A stretch of DNA of 64,000 bases. Source: Hymenobacter telluris (lineage in GTDB: Bacteria; Bacteroidota; Bacteroidia; Cytophagales; Hymenobacteraceae). The stretch is taken from positions 124,001 to 188,000 of the forward strand of contig NZ_JAFLQZ010000005.1 in assembly GCF_017313265.1 (NCBI RefSeq), in the 5' to 3' direction. The translations under genes and the position numbers were made by a program. Shown here piece after piece: positions 34,908-43,517 of the stretch (the stretch's first letter is position 1; each line of letters begins with the position of its first letter). Under the pieces are notes generated by a model. The model worked only from the letters and a program-made list of their open reading frames with translations. It did not search any database and was not told the DNA's origin.

Positions 34908-36989
34908 ATGAATAATCAGGACGAATCGTTGCTGCTTTATCTCAACGAAGCTATTGCTACCACCCGCACCAAGGAGAAGCTGTTTAAAATAGTGACCGAG
35001 AAGCTGCGGCTGATTTTCCCCTTCGACAGCATTGCCATTATCACCTTCGACAGTACCCTCCAACAGAAGCGCATTTTCCTGCGCGACCTGCTCGACGGGG
35101 CGCCGCCCATAATGTCCGACCAGCCCGATGCTACGCCCATAGCCGGCTCGCCCATCGAGCTGTTCCTGCGCGAACCGCGCGTGCAGCAGGTTGATATTGC
35201 CGATCTGCTGATCCAATACCCAGACTACCTGCCGTTCAAGCGCATGTACAAACGGGAAATGCCTAACCTCACTATTTCGCCGCTCCGCACCAGCGGCCAG
35301 CTAGTGGGCCTGCTGGTTATGGCAGCCCGCCGCCGCCCCACTTTCGCGCCCGACGACCTGACGCTGCTGGAAAAGATTGGTAGTGTGATTGCCGTAGCCG
35401 TCAGCAATGCGCTGGCTTTCGAGGAAGTGGCCCGCCGGGAGCAGGAGAAATCGGTGCAGTTGTCCATCAACAATGCCCTGCTCAGCAGCAAAAACCGGGA
35501 GCAGCTGTTCCATACCGTGGCTACCGAACTGGACCGCCTCGTGCCCTGCGACTATTTTGGGCTGCGCATTCAGCGGCGGGGCGCTGCCACCGAGAGCTTC
35601 GCCGAATTCGCTAAGCTCGGGGGCACCACCTTTCAGGCCTTGAGCGAGGACCGGTGGGAAGGGCTGCAAGGCCGGGAAGCCATGCAGGTGGAAACGTTCG
35701 GGCTGTTTGCCGAGCCGGGCATTCATACCGGCGAGGATTTCATTGCCCTCACGGCCCGCTACCGGATGTTGCGCCACGCCGCCGAGCAGCACGGCACCCG
35801 CTCGATGCTGGGGGTACCGCTGTGGGTGAAGCAAGACCACATGGCCGTGCTGGTGCTAGCCAGCCGCAACCCCCACAACTTCACGCCCGCCGACCTGGAA
35901 CTAGTGAAAAGCCTAGCGCCCCAGTTCACGCTGGCCATGCAAAACCTCTTTGCTTTCGAGCAGATTGAGGCCTTGCGTGCCCAGCTAGAGCAGGAGAAAA
36001 CCTACCTCATCGACGAAATCAACACCACGGCCAAGTTCGAGGATTTTGTGGGGCCCAGCGGCGTGATGCAGCAAGTACAGACCCGCATCCGGCAGGTAGC
36101 CCCCACCGATACCACCGTGCTGATTCAGGGCGAAACCGGCACCGGCAAGGAGCTGGCGGCGCGGGCGCTGCACAATTTGTCGCCGCGCCGGGAACGGGCC
36201 CTTATCAAGCTGAACTGCGCCGCTCTGCCTGCTCAGCTGATAGAGAGTGAGCTATTCGGGCACGAGAAAGGCGCGTTTACGGGCGCCCACGACCGGCGCA
36301 TCGGCAAGTTTGAAATGGCCGATGGGGGCACTATTTTCCTGGACGAAGTAGGCGAGCTGCCGCTGGACTTGCAGGCCAAGCTGCTGCGGGTGTTACAGGA
36401 AAAAGAGTTCGAGCGGATTGGCGGGCGGCGCGTCATCAAGAGCGACGCCCGGGTAATTGCGGCCACCAACCGCATCCTCGAAGACGAGGTAGCCGCCGGC
36501 CGTTTCCGCGCCGACTTGTACTACCGCCTCAACGTGTTTCCCATCCGGCTGCCCGCCCTGCGCGAGCGTCCCGACGACATTGAGCCGCTGATGCGCCACT
36601 TTTTGGAGCGTTTCACCAAGCAGATGGGCAAGCCGGTGCGCGGCCTGCGGGAGCGGGACTTACGGGGCTTGCGCCAATACGGCTGGCCCGGCAACGTGCG
36701 CGAGTTGGAGCACGTGCTGGAGCAGGCCGTAATTGTGAGCGAGGGGCCATTCCTGGAATTCGCGGGCTTTTCGGCCACCCGGCCTACTGTGGCTCCCACT
36801 GAAACCGGCGGCCCCCTCAAAACCCTGAAAGAGCAGGAGCGCGACCATATTCTGGCGGCGCTGCACCGCACCGGCGGCCGGGTAAGCGGCCCCAACGGCG
36901 CGGCCGTGCTGCTCGATATCAACCCCAAAACCCTGGAAGCCCGCATGAAAAAGCTGGGTATTCAGCGCACGGTGGGTGTGGCCGACTAA
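34908..36989 (+). CDS. GAF-domain sigma-54-dependent transcriptional activator (FhlA-like)
   Basis: The 693-residue protein has two N-terminal GAF sensor domains (about 5-165 and 180-340), a short linker helix, and a sigma-54 AAA+ domain with Walker A (GETGTGKE, about 407), the GAFTGA loop that contacts sigma-54 (about 454), Walker B ([11 protein letters not shown], about 473) and the sensor/arginine regions ([21 protein letters not shown]). A C-terminal Fis-type helix-turn-helix ends the protein ([20 protein letters not shown]). There is no receiver domain, so it senses a small ligand or redox signal directly. It is divergent from the efflux set, which it may control. Confidence 0.94.
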   Translation: MNNQDESLLLYLNEAIATTRTKEKLFKIVTEKLRLIFPFDSIAIITFDSTLQQKRIFLRDLLDGAPPIMSDQPDATPIAGSPIELFLREPRVQQVDIADLLIQYPDYLPFKRMYKREMPNLTISPLRTSGQLVGLLVMAARRRPTFAPDDLTLLEKIGSVIAVAVSNALAFEEVARREQEKSVQLSINNALLSSKNREQLFHTVATELDRLVPCDYFGLRIQRRGAATESFAEFAKLGGTTFQALSEDRWEGLQGREAMQVETFGLFAEPGIHTGEDFIALTARYRMLRHAAEQHGTRSMLGVPLWVKQDHMAVLVLASRNPHNFTPADLELVKSLAPQFTLAMQNLFAFEQIEALRAQLEQEKTYLIDEINTTAKFEDFVGPSGVMQQVQTRIRQVAPTDTTVLIQGETGTGKELAARALHNLSPRRERALIKLNCAALPAQLIESELFGHEKGAFTGAHDRRIGKFEMADGGTIFLDEVGELPLDLQAKLLRVLQEKEFERIGGRRVIKSDARVIAATNRILEDEVAAGRFRADLYYRLNVFPIRLPALRERPDDIEPLMRHFLERFTKQMGKPVRGLRERDLRGLRQYGWPGNVRELEHVLEQAVIVSEGPFLEFAGFSATRPTVAPTETGGPLKTLKEQERDHILAALHRTGGRVSGPNGAAVLLDINPKTLEARMKKLGIQRTVGVAD

Positions 36990-37070
36990 CAGGATTTCAG
37001 CAAAGCCCGGCGGTAATTGGCTGGCACTCGTATAGCTGCGGATAGTATCCATCCTCTTAACCAGACTATC

Positions 37071-37196
37071 ATGGCCCAGCCCACCACCACGCCCCAGCAT
37101 ACCGATCCGGCTACCAAGCGCGACGAGAAAAAGAACGAAGAAACCAAAGCCGACAAGCCCGACGGCAAAAAGAAAACCACCCAGAAAGGCTCGTAG
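37071..37196 (+). CDS. Small Lys/Glu-rich protein (41 residues)
   Basis: A short frame begins with ATG at 37071 (MAQPTTTPQH) and ends in TAG at 37194-37196, followed at once by a strong terminator. The product is very hydrophilic and rich in Lys, Asp, Glu and Thr (DEKKNEETKADK, GKKKTTQKGS), so it is probably disordered. No family is recognised. The terminator 16 bp after the stop and the position in an otherwise empty gap support a real gene, but coding is not proven. Confidence 0.5.
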   Translation: MAQPTTTPQHTDPATKRDEKKNEETKADKPDGKKKTTQKGS

Positions 37197-37211
37197 CCTG
37201 CCTGCCCTGGA

Positions 37212-37246
37212 AAAAGCCCGGTTGCCACCCGCAGCCGGGCTTTTTT
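37212..37246 (+). terminator. Rho-independent terminator
   Basis: Stem AAAGCCCGG / CCGGGCTTT with a 12-nt loop and a T6 run. It lies after the 41-residue gene and before mcrB. Confidence 0.9.
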
Positions 37247-37284
37247 AGCGCTTGAAATTGACGGTTTCGGGACCTAATTACGCC

Positions 37285-37310
37285 TTGAATAGGTTTTGCT
37301 CGTACTTTTA
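37285..37310 (+). promoter_or_regulatory. Promoter of mcrB, possibly leaderless
   Basis: A TTG at 37285-37287 and TACTTTTA at 37303-37310 resemble the Bacteroidota -33/-7 pair. The -7 element ends 5 bp before the mcrB ATG, so the mRNA would start at or very near the start codon. Confidence 0.45.
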
Positions 37311-37315
37311 AACGG

Positions 37316-38644
37316 ATGCCCAAACCTGAACCCGACCCAAGTTTACTGACCCGCGAGCAGGTGCTGCGGGCGCTGCAACAGCTGGACCACGAAGGCCCCC
37401 GCATGCCGCTGAGCACCGTGTACGACCTGGTGTATCAGGGCCGGCGCTATGCCCCGCGGGCGGTGGCGCAGCTGGCGTATCGGTTGGCCACCAAGCAGCC
37501 CAAAGCCACCTGGCCTTTGCCCGCCGGAGCCCCTACCAACCGGGTGCTGGAGCAGCTCGATTTCACCATTGCCACCAAGCGCCCCACCCTCGAAAACTCC
37601 ACTATGGATGGCGACGTGGCGGCCCAGGACGCCATGCAGGAGCTGCACACCGGCATCACCCGCGCCAAAGCCAGGCGCCCTCATACGCCCGACCCTACTC
37701 CGCCGGAACCGGCTACGCCCGAGGCAACCACCGTGCAGGAACCCACTGCTTCGTACAACGCGCCGCCGGCCCAGCCCTACAATCGGGCCGTGGCGCTGGA
37801 AGAGCTGTTTGTTTCGGAAGCGCAGCTGGATGCCACCCTGGCCGCCCTGCACCGCCGCCGCAACCTGATTCTGCAAGGCCCGCCCGGCACCGGCAAAACG
37901 TTTCTGGCGCGGCGGCTGGCCTGGCTGGAGCTGGGCGCCACCGATGCCGCCCGCGTGGAGCTGGTGCAGTTTCACCCGAGCTACAGCTATGAGGATTTTG
38001 TGCAGGGTTTTCGGCCTGATGCCAAAGGCGTATTTCAGTTGCAGGATGGGGTGCTACTGGCGTTTTGCCAACGGGCCGCGCAGGACCCAGAGCGGCCGTA
38101 CTTCCTGCTGATTGACGAGCTAAACCGGGGCAACCTAAGCCGCATCTTCGGGGAGCTGCTGCTGCTGCTGGAAGCCGACAAGCGCGGCCCCGCCCACGCC
38201 GTGCGCCTGCCCTACGCCCCCACCGAGGCGCCAAGGTTTTTCGTGCCGGCCAACGTGTTTATCATCGGCACTATGAACCTGGCCGACCGAAGCTTGGCCC
38301 CGCTGGACTATGCGTTGCGCCGCCGCTTTGCCTTTGTGGAGCTGGCCCCGGAGTTTGGGGTGCCATTACAGGAATTTCTCAGGGCGCAAAATGTACCCGC
38401 CTCGGTTATTGAACTCCTGACGGCGCGCCTCATTGAGTTGAACCAGGTTATTGCCGACGACCCGGAGCTTGGCCCCGACTACCGCATCGGCCATAGCTAC
38501 TTCTGCCAGCCGCCCACCAACCCCGCCGCCGCCCCAGAGTGGCTACGCCTGATCCTGGAGCAGGAAATAGCGCCCCTGCTCGACGACTATTGGCTGGACC
38601 AGCCCGCCAAAGCCGCCGCCCAAAAGAAACGGCTGCTGCGCTAA
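37316..38644 (+). CDS. mcrB: McrB-like AAA+ GTPase of a modification-dependent restriction system
   Basis: The 442-residue protein has an N-terminal module (residues 9-85; LTREQVLRALQQLDHEG, TVYDLVYQGRRYAPRAVAQLA), a Pro-rich linker, and an AAA+ domain with Walker A GPPGTGKT (about 188), Walker B YFLLIDELNRG (about 262) and the McrB signature MNLADRS (about 320), which in E. coli McrB (MNTADRS) is the GTP-specific site. McrB translocates DNA with GTP and activates the McrC nuclease. The N-terminal module resembles a domain I recall in front of other McrB-like and HNH restriction enzymes, where it would read the modified base; that is inference. mcrC follows after 86 bp. Confidence 0.93.
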   Translation: MPKPEPDPSLLTREQVLRALQQLDHEGPRMPLSTVYDLVYQGRRYAPRAVAQLAYRLATKQPKATWPLPAGAPTNRVLEQLDFTIATKRPTLENSTMDGDVAAQDAMQELHTGITRAKARRPHTPDPTPPEPATPEATTVQEPTASYNAPPAQPYNRAVALEELFVSEAQLDATLAALHRRRNLILQGPPGTGKTFLARRLAWLELGATDAARVELVQFHPSYSYEDFVQGFRPDAKGVFQLQDGVLLAFCQRAAQDPERPYFLLIDELNRGNLSRIFGELLLLLEADKRGPAHAVRLPYAPTEAPRFFVPANVFIIGTMNLADRSLAPLDYALRRRFAFVELAPEFGVPLQEFLRAQNVPASVIELLTARLIELNQVIADDPELGPDYRIGHSYFCQPPTNPAAAPEWLRLILEQEIAPLLDDYWLDQPAKAAAQKKRLLR

Positions 38645-38654
38645 GGAGCTTCCA

Positions 38655-38732
38655 ATGAATGGATGAGCGGATGAGTGGGTGACTGGATACACTACACCAC
38701 ATATCCATTCATCCAATCATCCATTCACTCAT
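38655..38732. repeat. Octamer-unit hairpin between mcrB and mcrC
   Basis: The left arm has GGATGAGC, GGATGAGT, GGGTGACT, GGATAC; the right arm (38702-38732) is an imperfect complement. The right arm runs into the ATG of mcrC at 38731. Confidence 0.8.
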
Positions 38733-39762
38733 GATTCCGATTCAAAACCTGTACTACCTGCTGTGCTACGCCTGGAACCGGCTACCGGAACAGGCGGAGC
38801 TGTTGGCGGTGCAGGCGGATACGTTTCACCGGCCGCAGGAGCTGCTGGCCCACGTACTCCTGACCGGCACGCGCCGGTTGCTGCGCCAGGGGTTGCCAGT
38901 GGCCTATGCCGAGCGGGAAGAGGAATTGCCAGAGCTGCGCGGCCGTATCTTGCTGGCTCCCAGCGTCGCTCGTAACCTGCTTGGGCAGGGCCGGGCCATT
39001 TGCAGCTACGATGAGCTAAGCGCCAACACTCCGCTCAATCAACTCTTACTTGGTACGTTGCAGCAGCTTGCTCATACCCGCGCACTACCCGCTGCCCTAC
39101 GCCACGAGCTGAAACTAACGCAACGCCGGTTTCCGGCAGGAATGGAACCCTTGGCCCTTTCCGCTACTTCCCTCCGCTTAGTGCACCGGTTACGGCCCAC
39201 CGGGCTACCAGGGTTTTTGCTGAACGTGTGCGAGTTGGTGTACCACAGCGCCCTGCCCGCCCCCACTGCCGCCGGGCGCCCCCGCTTCCGCGACTTCCGC
39301 CGCGACGAGCCCCTAATGGCGCGCCTCTTCGAGCAGTTCGTGCGCAACTTCTACAAGTTAGAGCAGCGCCATTTCCGGGTATTGTCGGAAACCATCCGTT
39401 GGCAAGCCGAGGCCGAATCTCCGGAAGCCTTCGACCTGCTCCCGGCCATGATTACCGACACCACGCTGGAGGCCCCAGACCGCAAAATCATCCTTGATAC
39501 CAAGTATTACGCTGCGGCCCTGCGCCCGCGCTACGACCAGCAAAAGCTGATTTCGCCCCACCTCTACCAGCTGTACGCCTACCTCCAGAACCAGCCCGCC
39601 GCGCCCGGCCAACACCTGGAAGGCATCCTACTTTACCCCGCCGCCACTCAAACCCTCGACGTACGCTACACCCTCGGCGGCCACCCCGTGCGCATCGTCA
39701 CCATCAATTTAGCCCAGCCTTGGCAAGATATCATGGCTGATTTATTGGGGCTGATAGGCTGA
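38731..39762 (+). CDS. mcrC: McrC-like nuclease subunit of a modification-dependent restriction system
   Basis: The 343-residue length matches McrC. It begins with the family motif IPIQNLYYLLCYAWNRL, has the mid-region LRGRILLAPSVARN and TPLNQLLLGTLQQL, and carries the PD-(D/E)xK nuclease core near the C-terminus (LLPAMITDTTL, then KIILDTKYY at about 250-258). With McrB it cuts DNA carrying modified cytosines, typically between two recognition sites. The start codon lies in a hairpin arm, which may reduce or couple translation to mcrB. Confidence 0.93.
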   Translation: MIPIQNLYYLLCYAWNRLPEQAELLAVQADTFHRPQELLAHVLLTGTRRLLRQGLPVAYAEREEELPELRGRILLAPSVARNLLGQGRAICSYDELSANTPLNQLLLGTLQQLAHTRALPAALRHELKLTQRRFPAGMEPLALSATSLRLVHRLRPTGLPGFLLNVCELVYHSALPAPTAAGRPRFRDFRRDEPLMARLFEQFVRNFYKLEQRHFRVLSETIRWQAEAESPEAFDLLPAMITDTTLEAPDRKIILDTKYYAAALRPRYDQQKLISPHLYQLYAYLQNQPAAPGQHLEGILLYPAATQTLDVRYTLGGHPVRIVTINLAQPWQDIMADLLGLIG

Positions 39763-40211
39763 TTTCAAGATACATACTCTTCACTTAGCCTCCTGTTGAG
39801 CTATCAGAGCAGTTTTGGCGGTAGGGGCGGGGCTTGCCCCCGCCCGTCGTCGAACGGAATTGGTGAAATGGCGCAGGGGCGGGGGTAAGCCCCGCCCCTT
39901 CCTCGTTCAACCTGTACCCTGCCCCTGAAGTCGTTCTAAAGAATACATAGGTAATGGGCTGTCAGCAAGTAAAACCACTTGCATTGGCAGCCATATTCCA
40001 TAGTGCCAGACCGTTACATTGTCACTTAGAATTTATGATTATTTATATAGTAAGTATTTAATTACTCACAGGCACTATTTATAGTGATTGATAATTTTAT
40101 TCGCCATTCATACTTTTTATTAACAGAACAATAACATATACTTGCTGAGGTTGCCAGTGCAGTGGCTTTTTTGAAAAAATATTAAAACTCTTTTAATCCA
40201 TCACTCACCAC
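39763..40211. other. Intergenic region before susC: GC-rich hairpin then AT-rich stretch
   Basis: No gene is visible in this 449-bp gap. The first part holds a GC-rich inverted repeat (39823-39847 against 39872-39900; AGGGGCGGGGCTTGCCCC and its near complement GGGGTAAGCCCCGCCCC). The second part (40000-40200) is strongly AT-rich, unlike the rest of the window, and probably carries the susC promoter, but I see no element close to consensus. Confidence 0.6.
39823..39900. repeat. GC-rich inverted repeat
   Basis: The arms share GGGGCGGGGCTT(G/A)CCCCCGCCC in opposite orientation around a loop of about 25 nt. Its form suggests a dispersed intergenic repeat, but there is only one copy in the window. 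Confidence 0.7.
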
Positions 40212-43200
40212 ATGAGAAGAACCTTACTCTCATTACCTATTGCCGTTCTTGCCCTAGCCAGCCATGATGTGCTGGCTCAGGCACGGACCGTTACCGGCCG
40301 GGTGCTTGGCACCGACGGCGCCGGCCTGCCGGGTGTTACGGTTGTAGCCAAAGGCACCTCCCAAGGAACCGCCACCGACGGCGAAGGCCGTTACAGCTTA
40401 TCGGTTCCGGCTGGCGCTTCTACCCTAGTGTTCTCATCCGTTGGATTTGACTCCAAGGAAGTGGCTATTGGTTCTCAATCGGCCATCAACGTCACTTTAG
40501 CTACCACCACTACTGGCCTTGATGAAGTGGTAGTAGTAGGCTACGGAAGCGGCCAAAATCGGCGTGAGCTAACTGGTTCTATTTCTTCTATCAAAGGCGG
40601 AGTAATAGCTCAAAAGCCAGTACAGAGCTTTGAGCAAGCTTTGCAGGGCCAAGCACCAGGCCTCAATATTACTACACCGAACGGAGTACTGAACAACCCA
40701 CCGGTAGTGCGCATCCGTGGGGTGAACTCCATCAACTTGAGTTCAGACCCACTTTATGTAATTGACGGCATTCCGGCATACAGTGGCAACCAATCAGCAG
40801 TAGCTAACGTGGCCAACAACCCACTTAGCAACCTCAATCCCAATGACATTGAGAGTGTAGAGGTACTGAAAGATGCCGCAGCCAGTGCCATTTACGGCTC
40901 ACGAGCAGCGGGCGGCGTTATCCAGATAACCACCAAGAAGGGTCGGCGCGGCCAAAGCAAAGTAACGCTCGATTCGTGGGTGGGTGTATCAAACCCGGTA
41001 CGGCTCTACGACCTGATGAACGCCGAGCAGTACATTGAAATCAAGAACGAGGCCGTCCGCAACCTGAACGAAAACCGACGGGCAGCCGGTGGCGTTGCCA
41101 ACAACCTGGAAGGCGCCTTCCGGCCCTCGTTGGATGCCAATGGCAACGTTATAGACACCCGCTGGTACGATGAGGTATATCGGACCGGCTTCTCGCATTC
41201 CAACAACGTTGGCTTTTCTGGCGGCACCGAAAAAACCACTTTCTACTCTTCGGTTGGCTATACCGGGCAGCAGGGAATGCTGGAGAAAAACGAGTTCAAG
41301 CGTATTTCGGCTCGTTTGAATATCGACCATCGTGTATATAAGAATTTTACGATAGGTTCGCGCGTCAGCTATTCCAATACCCGGAATGCTTCGCCTAACT
41401 CGGGCTCAATCGGTGACGCTGCTTTTAGCGTAGCGGGCCTAGGCCGCGCGCCACTCGTTTTGCCGCCCAACATTCCGGCCCGCAACCCGGATGGTACGCC
41501 CAACCTGACGCCGCAAACCGCTAACGTAGGGGCAGGAGCCAACCTGAACCCATTGCCATCCAGCACCAGCCCCCTAGCCTATTCCCCACTGATTCCTGGC
41601 TACTACAACCCCATTGTAGACATAGAAAACAACTATTTCACTTCCGAGGGCAACGAAATCCAGGGCAGTGTGTATGCCAACTGGGAAATCCTTAGTGGGT
41701 TGAACCTGCGGACCAACTACGGTATCAACAATCTGGCTTTCGAAGACAAGTCGTTTAACACGCCTCTGGCCGGCGACGGTTTCTCTACCGGCGGCTCGGC
41801 CTCCAACTTCTTCCGCACCAACAAGCGCTGGAACTGGCAGAATACGCTACAATACGACCGGACCCTGGGTGAGAAACACAACTTTGGCCTGCTTATCGGT
41901 TCGGAACAGCAGAAAACGGATATTCAGCGCTGGGGCGCTAACCGAACCCAGGTAGCCGACATATTCTTCAACACGTTCCAAGGCAACTACACCAACATTA
42001 CGGCTTCGGGCAACTTTCAGGGTGAGAACTTTTTGAATTCTTACTTCGGACGTTTCACGTACGACTTCTCGAAAAAATACCTGGTTTCGCTTAACGTACG
42101 TAGCGACGAATATTCTGCCTGGGCCAAAAAGCGAGGCACTTTCTATGGCGCCTCAGCTGGCTACATTATCTCGGAAGAGGATTTCTGGAAGAATGCGCCG
42201 TTCTCTGCCGTTGTTAGTTTTCTGAAGTTCACGGGTAGCTACGGCGAAGTAGGTAACGCGCAAGGCATTTCTGACTTCGTATCGTTGGCTACCTATGGCT
42301 CGGGTCTGTATGCGGCCTCCCCTACGCTGTATTTCTCGCGGCCCGGCAACCGTAACCTGACGTGGGAAACTAGCAAGAAAACCGACGTAGGCATGACCTT
42401 TGGCTTACTGGAGGATAAAATTACGGGCGATTTCTCCTACTACCGCAACCTGGTTGACGGCCTGATTCTGGATGCTCCCACCGCACCTTCGCGTGGTATT
42501 CCGGCCGGCTCAACGGGTCCCGGTGACCTGACATCCATCAATTCCATTGCCGCCAACATCGGCTCGATGCGCAATACCGGCATTGAGCTCAACCTGCGGT
42601 ATAGCCCCATTCAAACCACCAATTTCTCCTGGACGGTAAGCGGCAATCTCACCACTCAGAAAAACGAGGTACTCACTCTGGTAACGCAAGGGCAACGTAT
42701 CGGCACGGCTACGTCGGGGCTCGAAACAGTAAACTTCACTGAAGTAGGTGGTTCTATCGGGCGCATACTAGCAGTACCGACGATAGGCATCAATCCGGAA
42801 AACGGCCAGCGGATGTTCACCAAGAAAGTAATAGATCCAGCTACCGGCAGACAAGCATTAGATGCCAATGGTAGACCCGTAACTATTACCGTGCAGTACA
42901 ATCACCAAGGGGCGGGCACAGGCTGGACTACGCTGGAGGGCAGTCCTTACGCTGCTCCCAATCAGCAGGTTGATGGTGAGTACTACGGTCCAACAATACC
43001 TAAATGGTACGGTGGTTTAGACAACAGCTTCCGATTCAAAAACTTCGACTTGGGTGTTTTCTTGCAATACTCAGGCGGCAACTACATCTACAACGGCACT
43101 AAAGCCGGGTTGCACGACCAGCGCTTCTGGAACAACGACGTGGACATTCTGGACCGCTGGACACCCGACAACCCCAACGGCAAATGGCCCCGTGTGGTTT

Positions 43201-43502
43201 TCAACGACAACGTATCGAACGGCTCAGCCCTGATCATGTCGTCGAACGTGGAGAAGGGAGACTTTGTGCGGCTACGTAATGTGTCGCTGGGCTATACGCT
43301 GAACAAGGACCTCATTACGCGCTTCAGCATGAGCAGCGCCCGGTTCTACGTACAGGTGCAAAACGCTGCTTTGATTACCAACTACTCGGGCATCGACCCG
43401 GAAATCTCCACCAATGGTGGCAGCAACAGCGGAGCCGGCGTTGACCGCAACTCCGTAGGGCAGGCCCGCACCTACACCGTAGGGCTCAATATTGGTTTCT
43501 AA
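40212..43502 (+). CDS. SusC/RagA family TonB-dependent outer membrane transporter
   Basis: The 1096-residue protein has a signal peptide (LPIAVLALASHDVLAQ), a carboxypeptidase-like regulatory domain (VTGRVLGTDGAGLPGVTVVA, residues 25-100), a TonB-interaction segment (GLDEVVVVGYGSG), a plug domain (about 120-230; VRIRGVNSINLSSDPLYVID, SAAIYGSRAAGGVI-like DAAASAIYGSRAAGG) and a 22-strand barrel ending in Phe (GLNIGF). Together with the SusD lipoprotein 15 bp downstream it forms a lidded importer for oligosaccharides or peptides. There are no glycoside hydrolase genes nearby, but proteases follow, so a peptide substrate (RagA type) is plausible. Confidence 0.96.
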   Translation: MRRTLLSLPIAVLALASHDVLAQARTVTGRVLGTDGAGLPGVTVVAKGTSQGTATDGEGRYSLSVPAGASTLVFSSVGFDSKEVAIGSQSAINVTLATTTTGLDEVVVVGYGSGQNRRELTGSISSIKGGVIAQKPVQSFEQALQGQAPGLNITTPNGVLNNPPVVRIRGVNSINLSSDPLYVIDGIPAYSGNQSAVANVANNPLSNLNPNDIESVEVLKDAAASAIYGSRAAGGVIQITTKKGRRGQSKVTLDSWVGVSNPVRLYDLMNAEQYIEIKNEAVRNLNENRRAAGGVANNLEGAFRPSLDANGNVIDTRWYDEVYRTGFSHSNNVGFSGGTEKTTFYSSVGYTGQQGMLEKNEFKRISARLNIDHRVYKNFTIGSRVSYSNTRNASPNSGSIGDAAFSVAGLGRAPLVLPPNIPARNPDGTPNLTPQTANVGAGANLNPLPSSTSPLAYSPLIPGYYNPIVDIENNYFTSEGNEIQGSVYANWEILSGLNLRTNYGINNLAFEDKSFNTPLAGDGFSTGGSASNFFRTNKRWNWQNTLQYDRTLGEKHNFGLLIGSEQQKTDIQRWGANRTQVADIFFNTFQGNYTNITASGNFQGENFLNSYFGRFTYDFSKKYLVSLNVRSDEYSAWAKKRGTFYGASAGYIISEEDFWKNAPFSAVVSFLKFTGSYGEVGNAQGISDFVSLATYGSGLYAASPTLYFSRPGNRNLTWETSKKTDVGMTFGLLEDKITGDFSYYRNLVDGLILDAPTAPSRGIPAGSTGPGDLTSINSIAANIGSMRNTGIELNLRYSPIQTTNFSWTVSGNLTTQKNEVLTLVTQGQRIGTATSGLETVNFTEVGGSIGRILAVPTIGINPENGQRMFTKKVIDPATGRQALDANGRPVTITVQYNHQGAGTGWTTLEGSPYAAPNQQVDGEYYGPTIPKWYGGLDNSFRFKNFDLGVFLQYSGGNYIYNGTKAGLHDQRFWNNDVDILDRWTPDNPNGKWPRVVFNDNVSNGSALIMSSNVEKGDFVRLRNVSLGYTLNKDLITRFSMSSARFYVQVQNAALITNYSGIDPEISTNGGSNSGAGVDRNSVGQARTYTVGLNIGF

Positions 43503-43517
43503 AAAGCGTAATCTTCG

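Noticed and set aside
12253..38732. CRISPR-like arrays in the octamer repeat regions
   Set aside because: The units are 8 bp, contiguous, without spacers, and face inverted copies. No cas genes are present.
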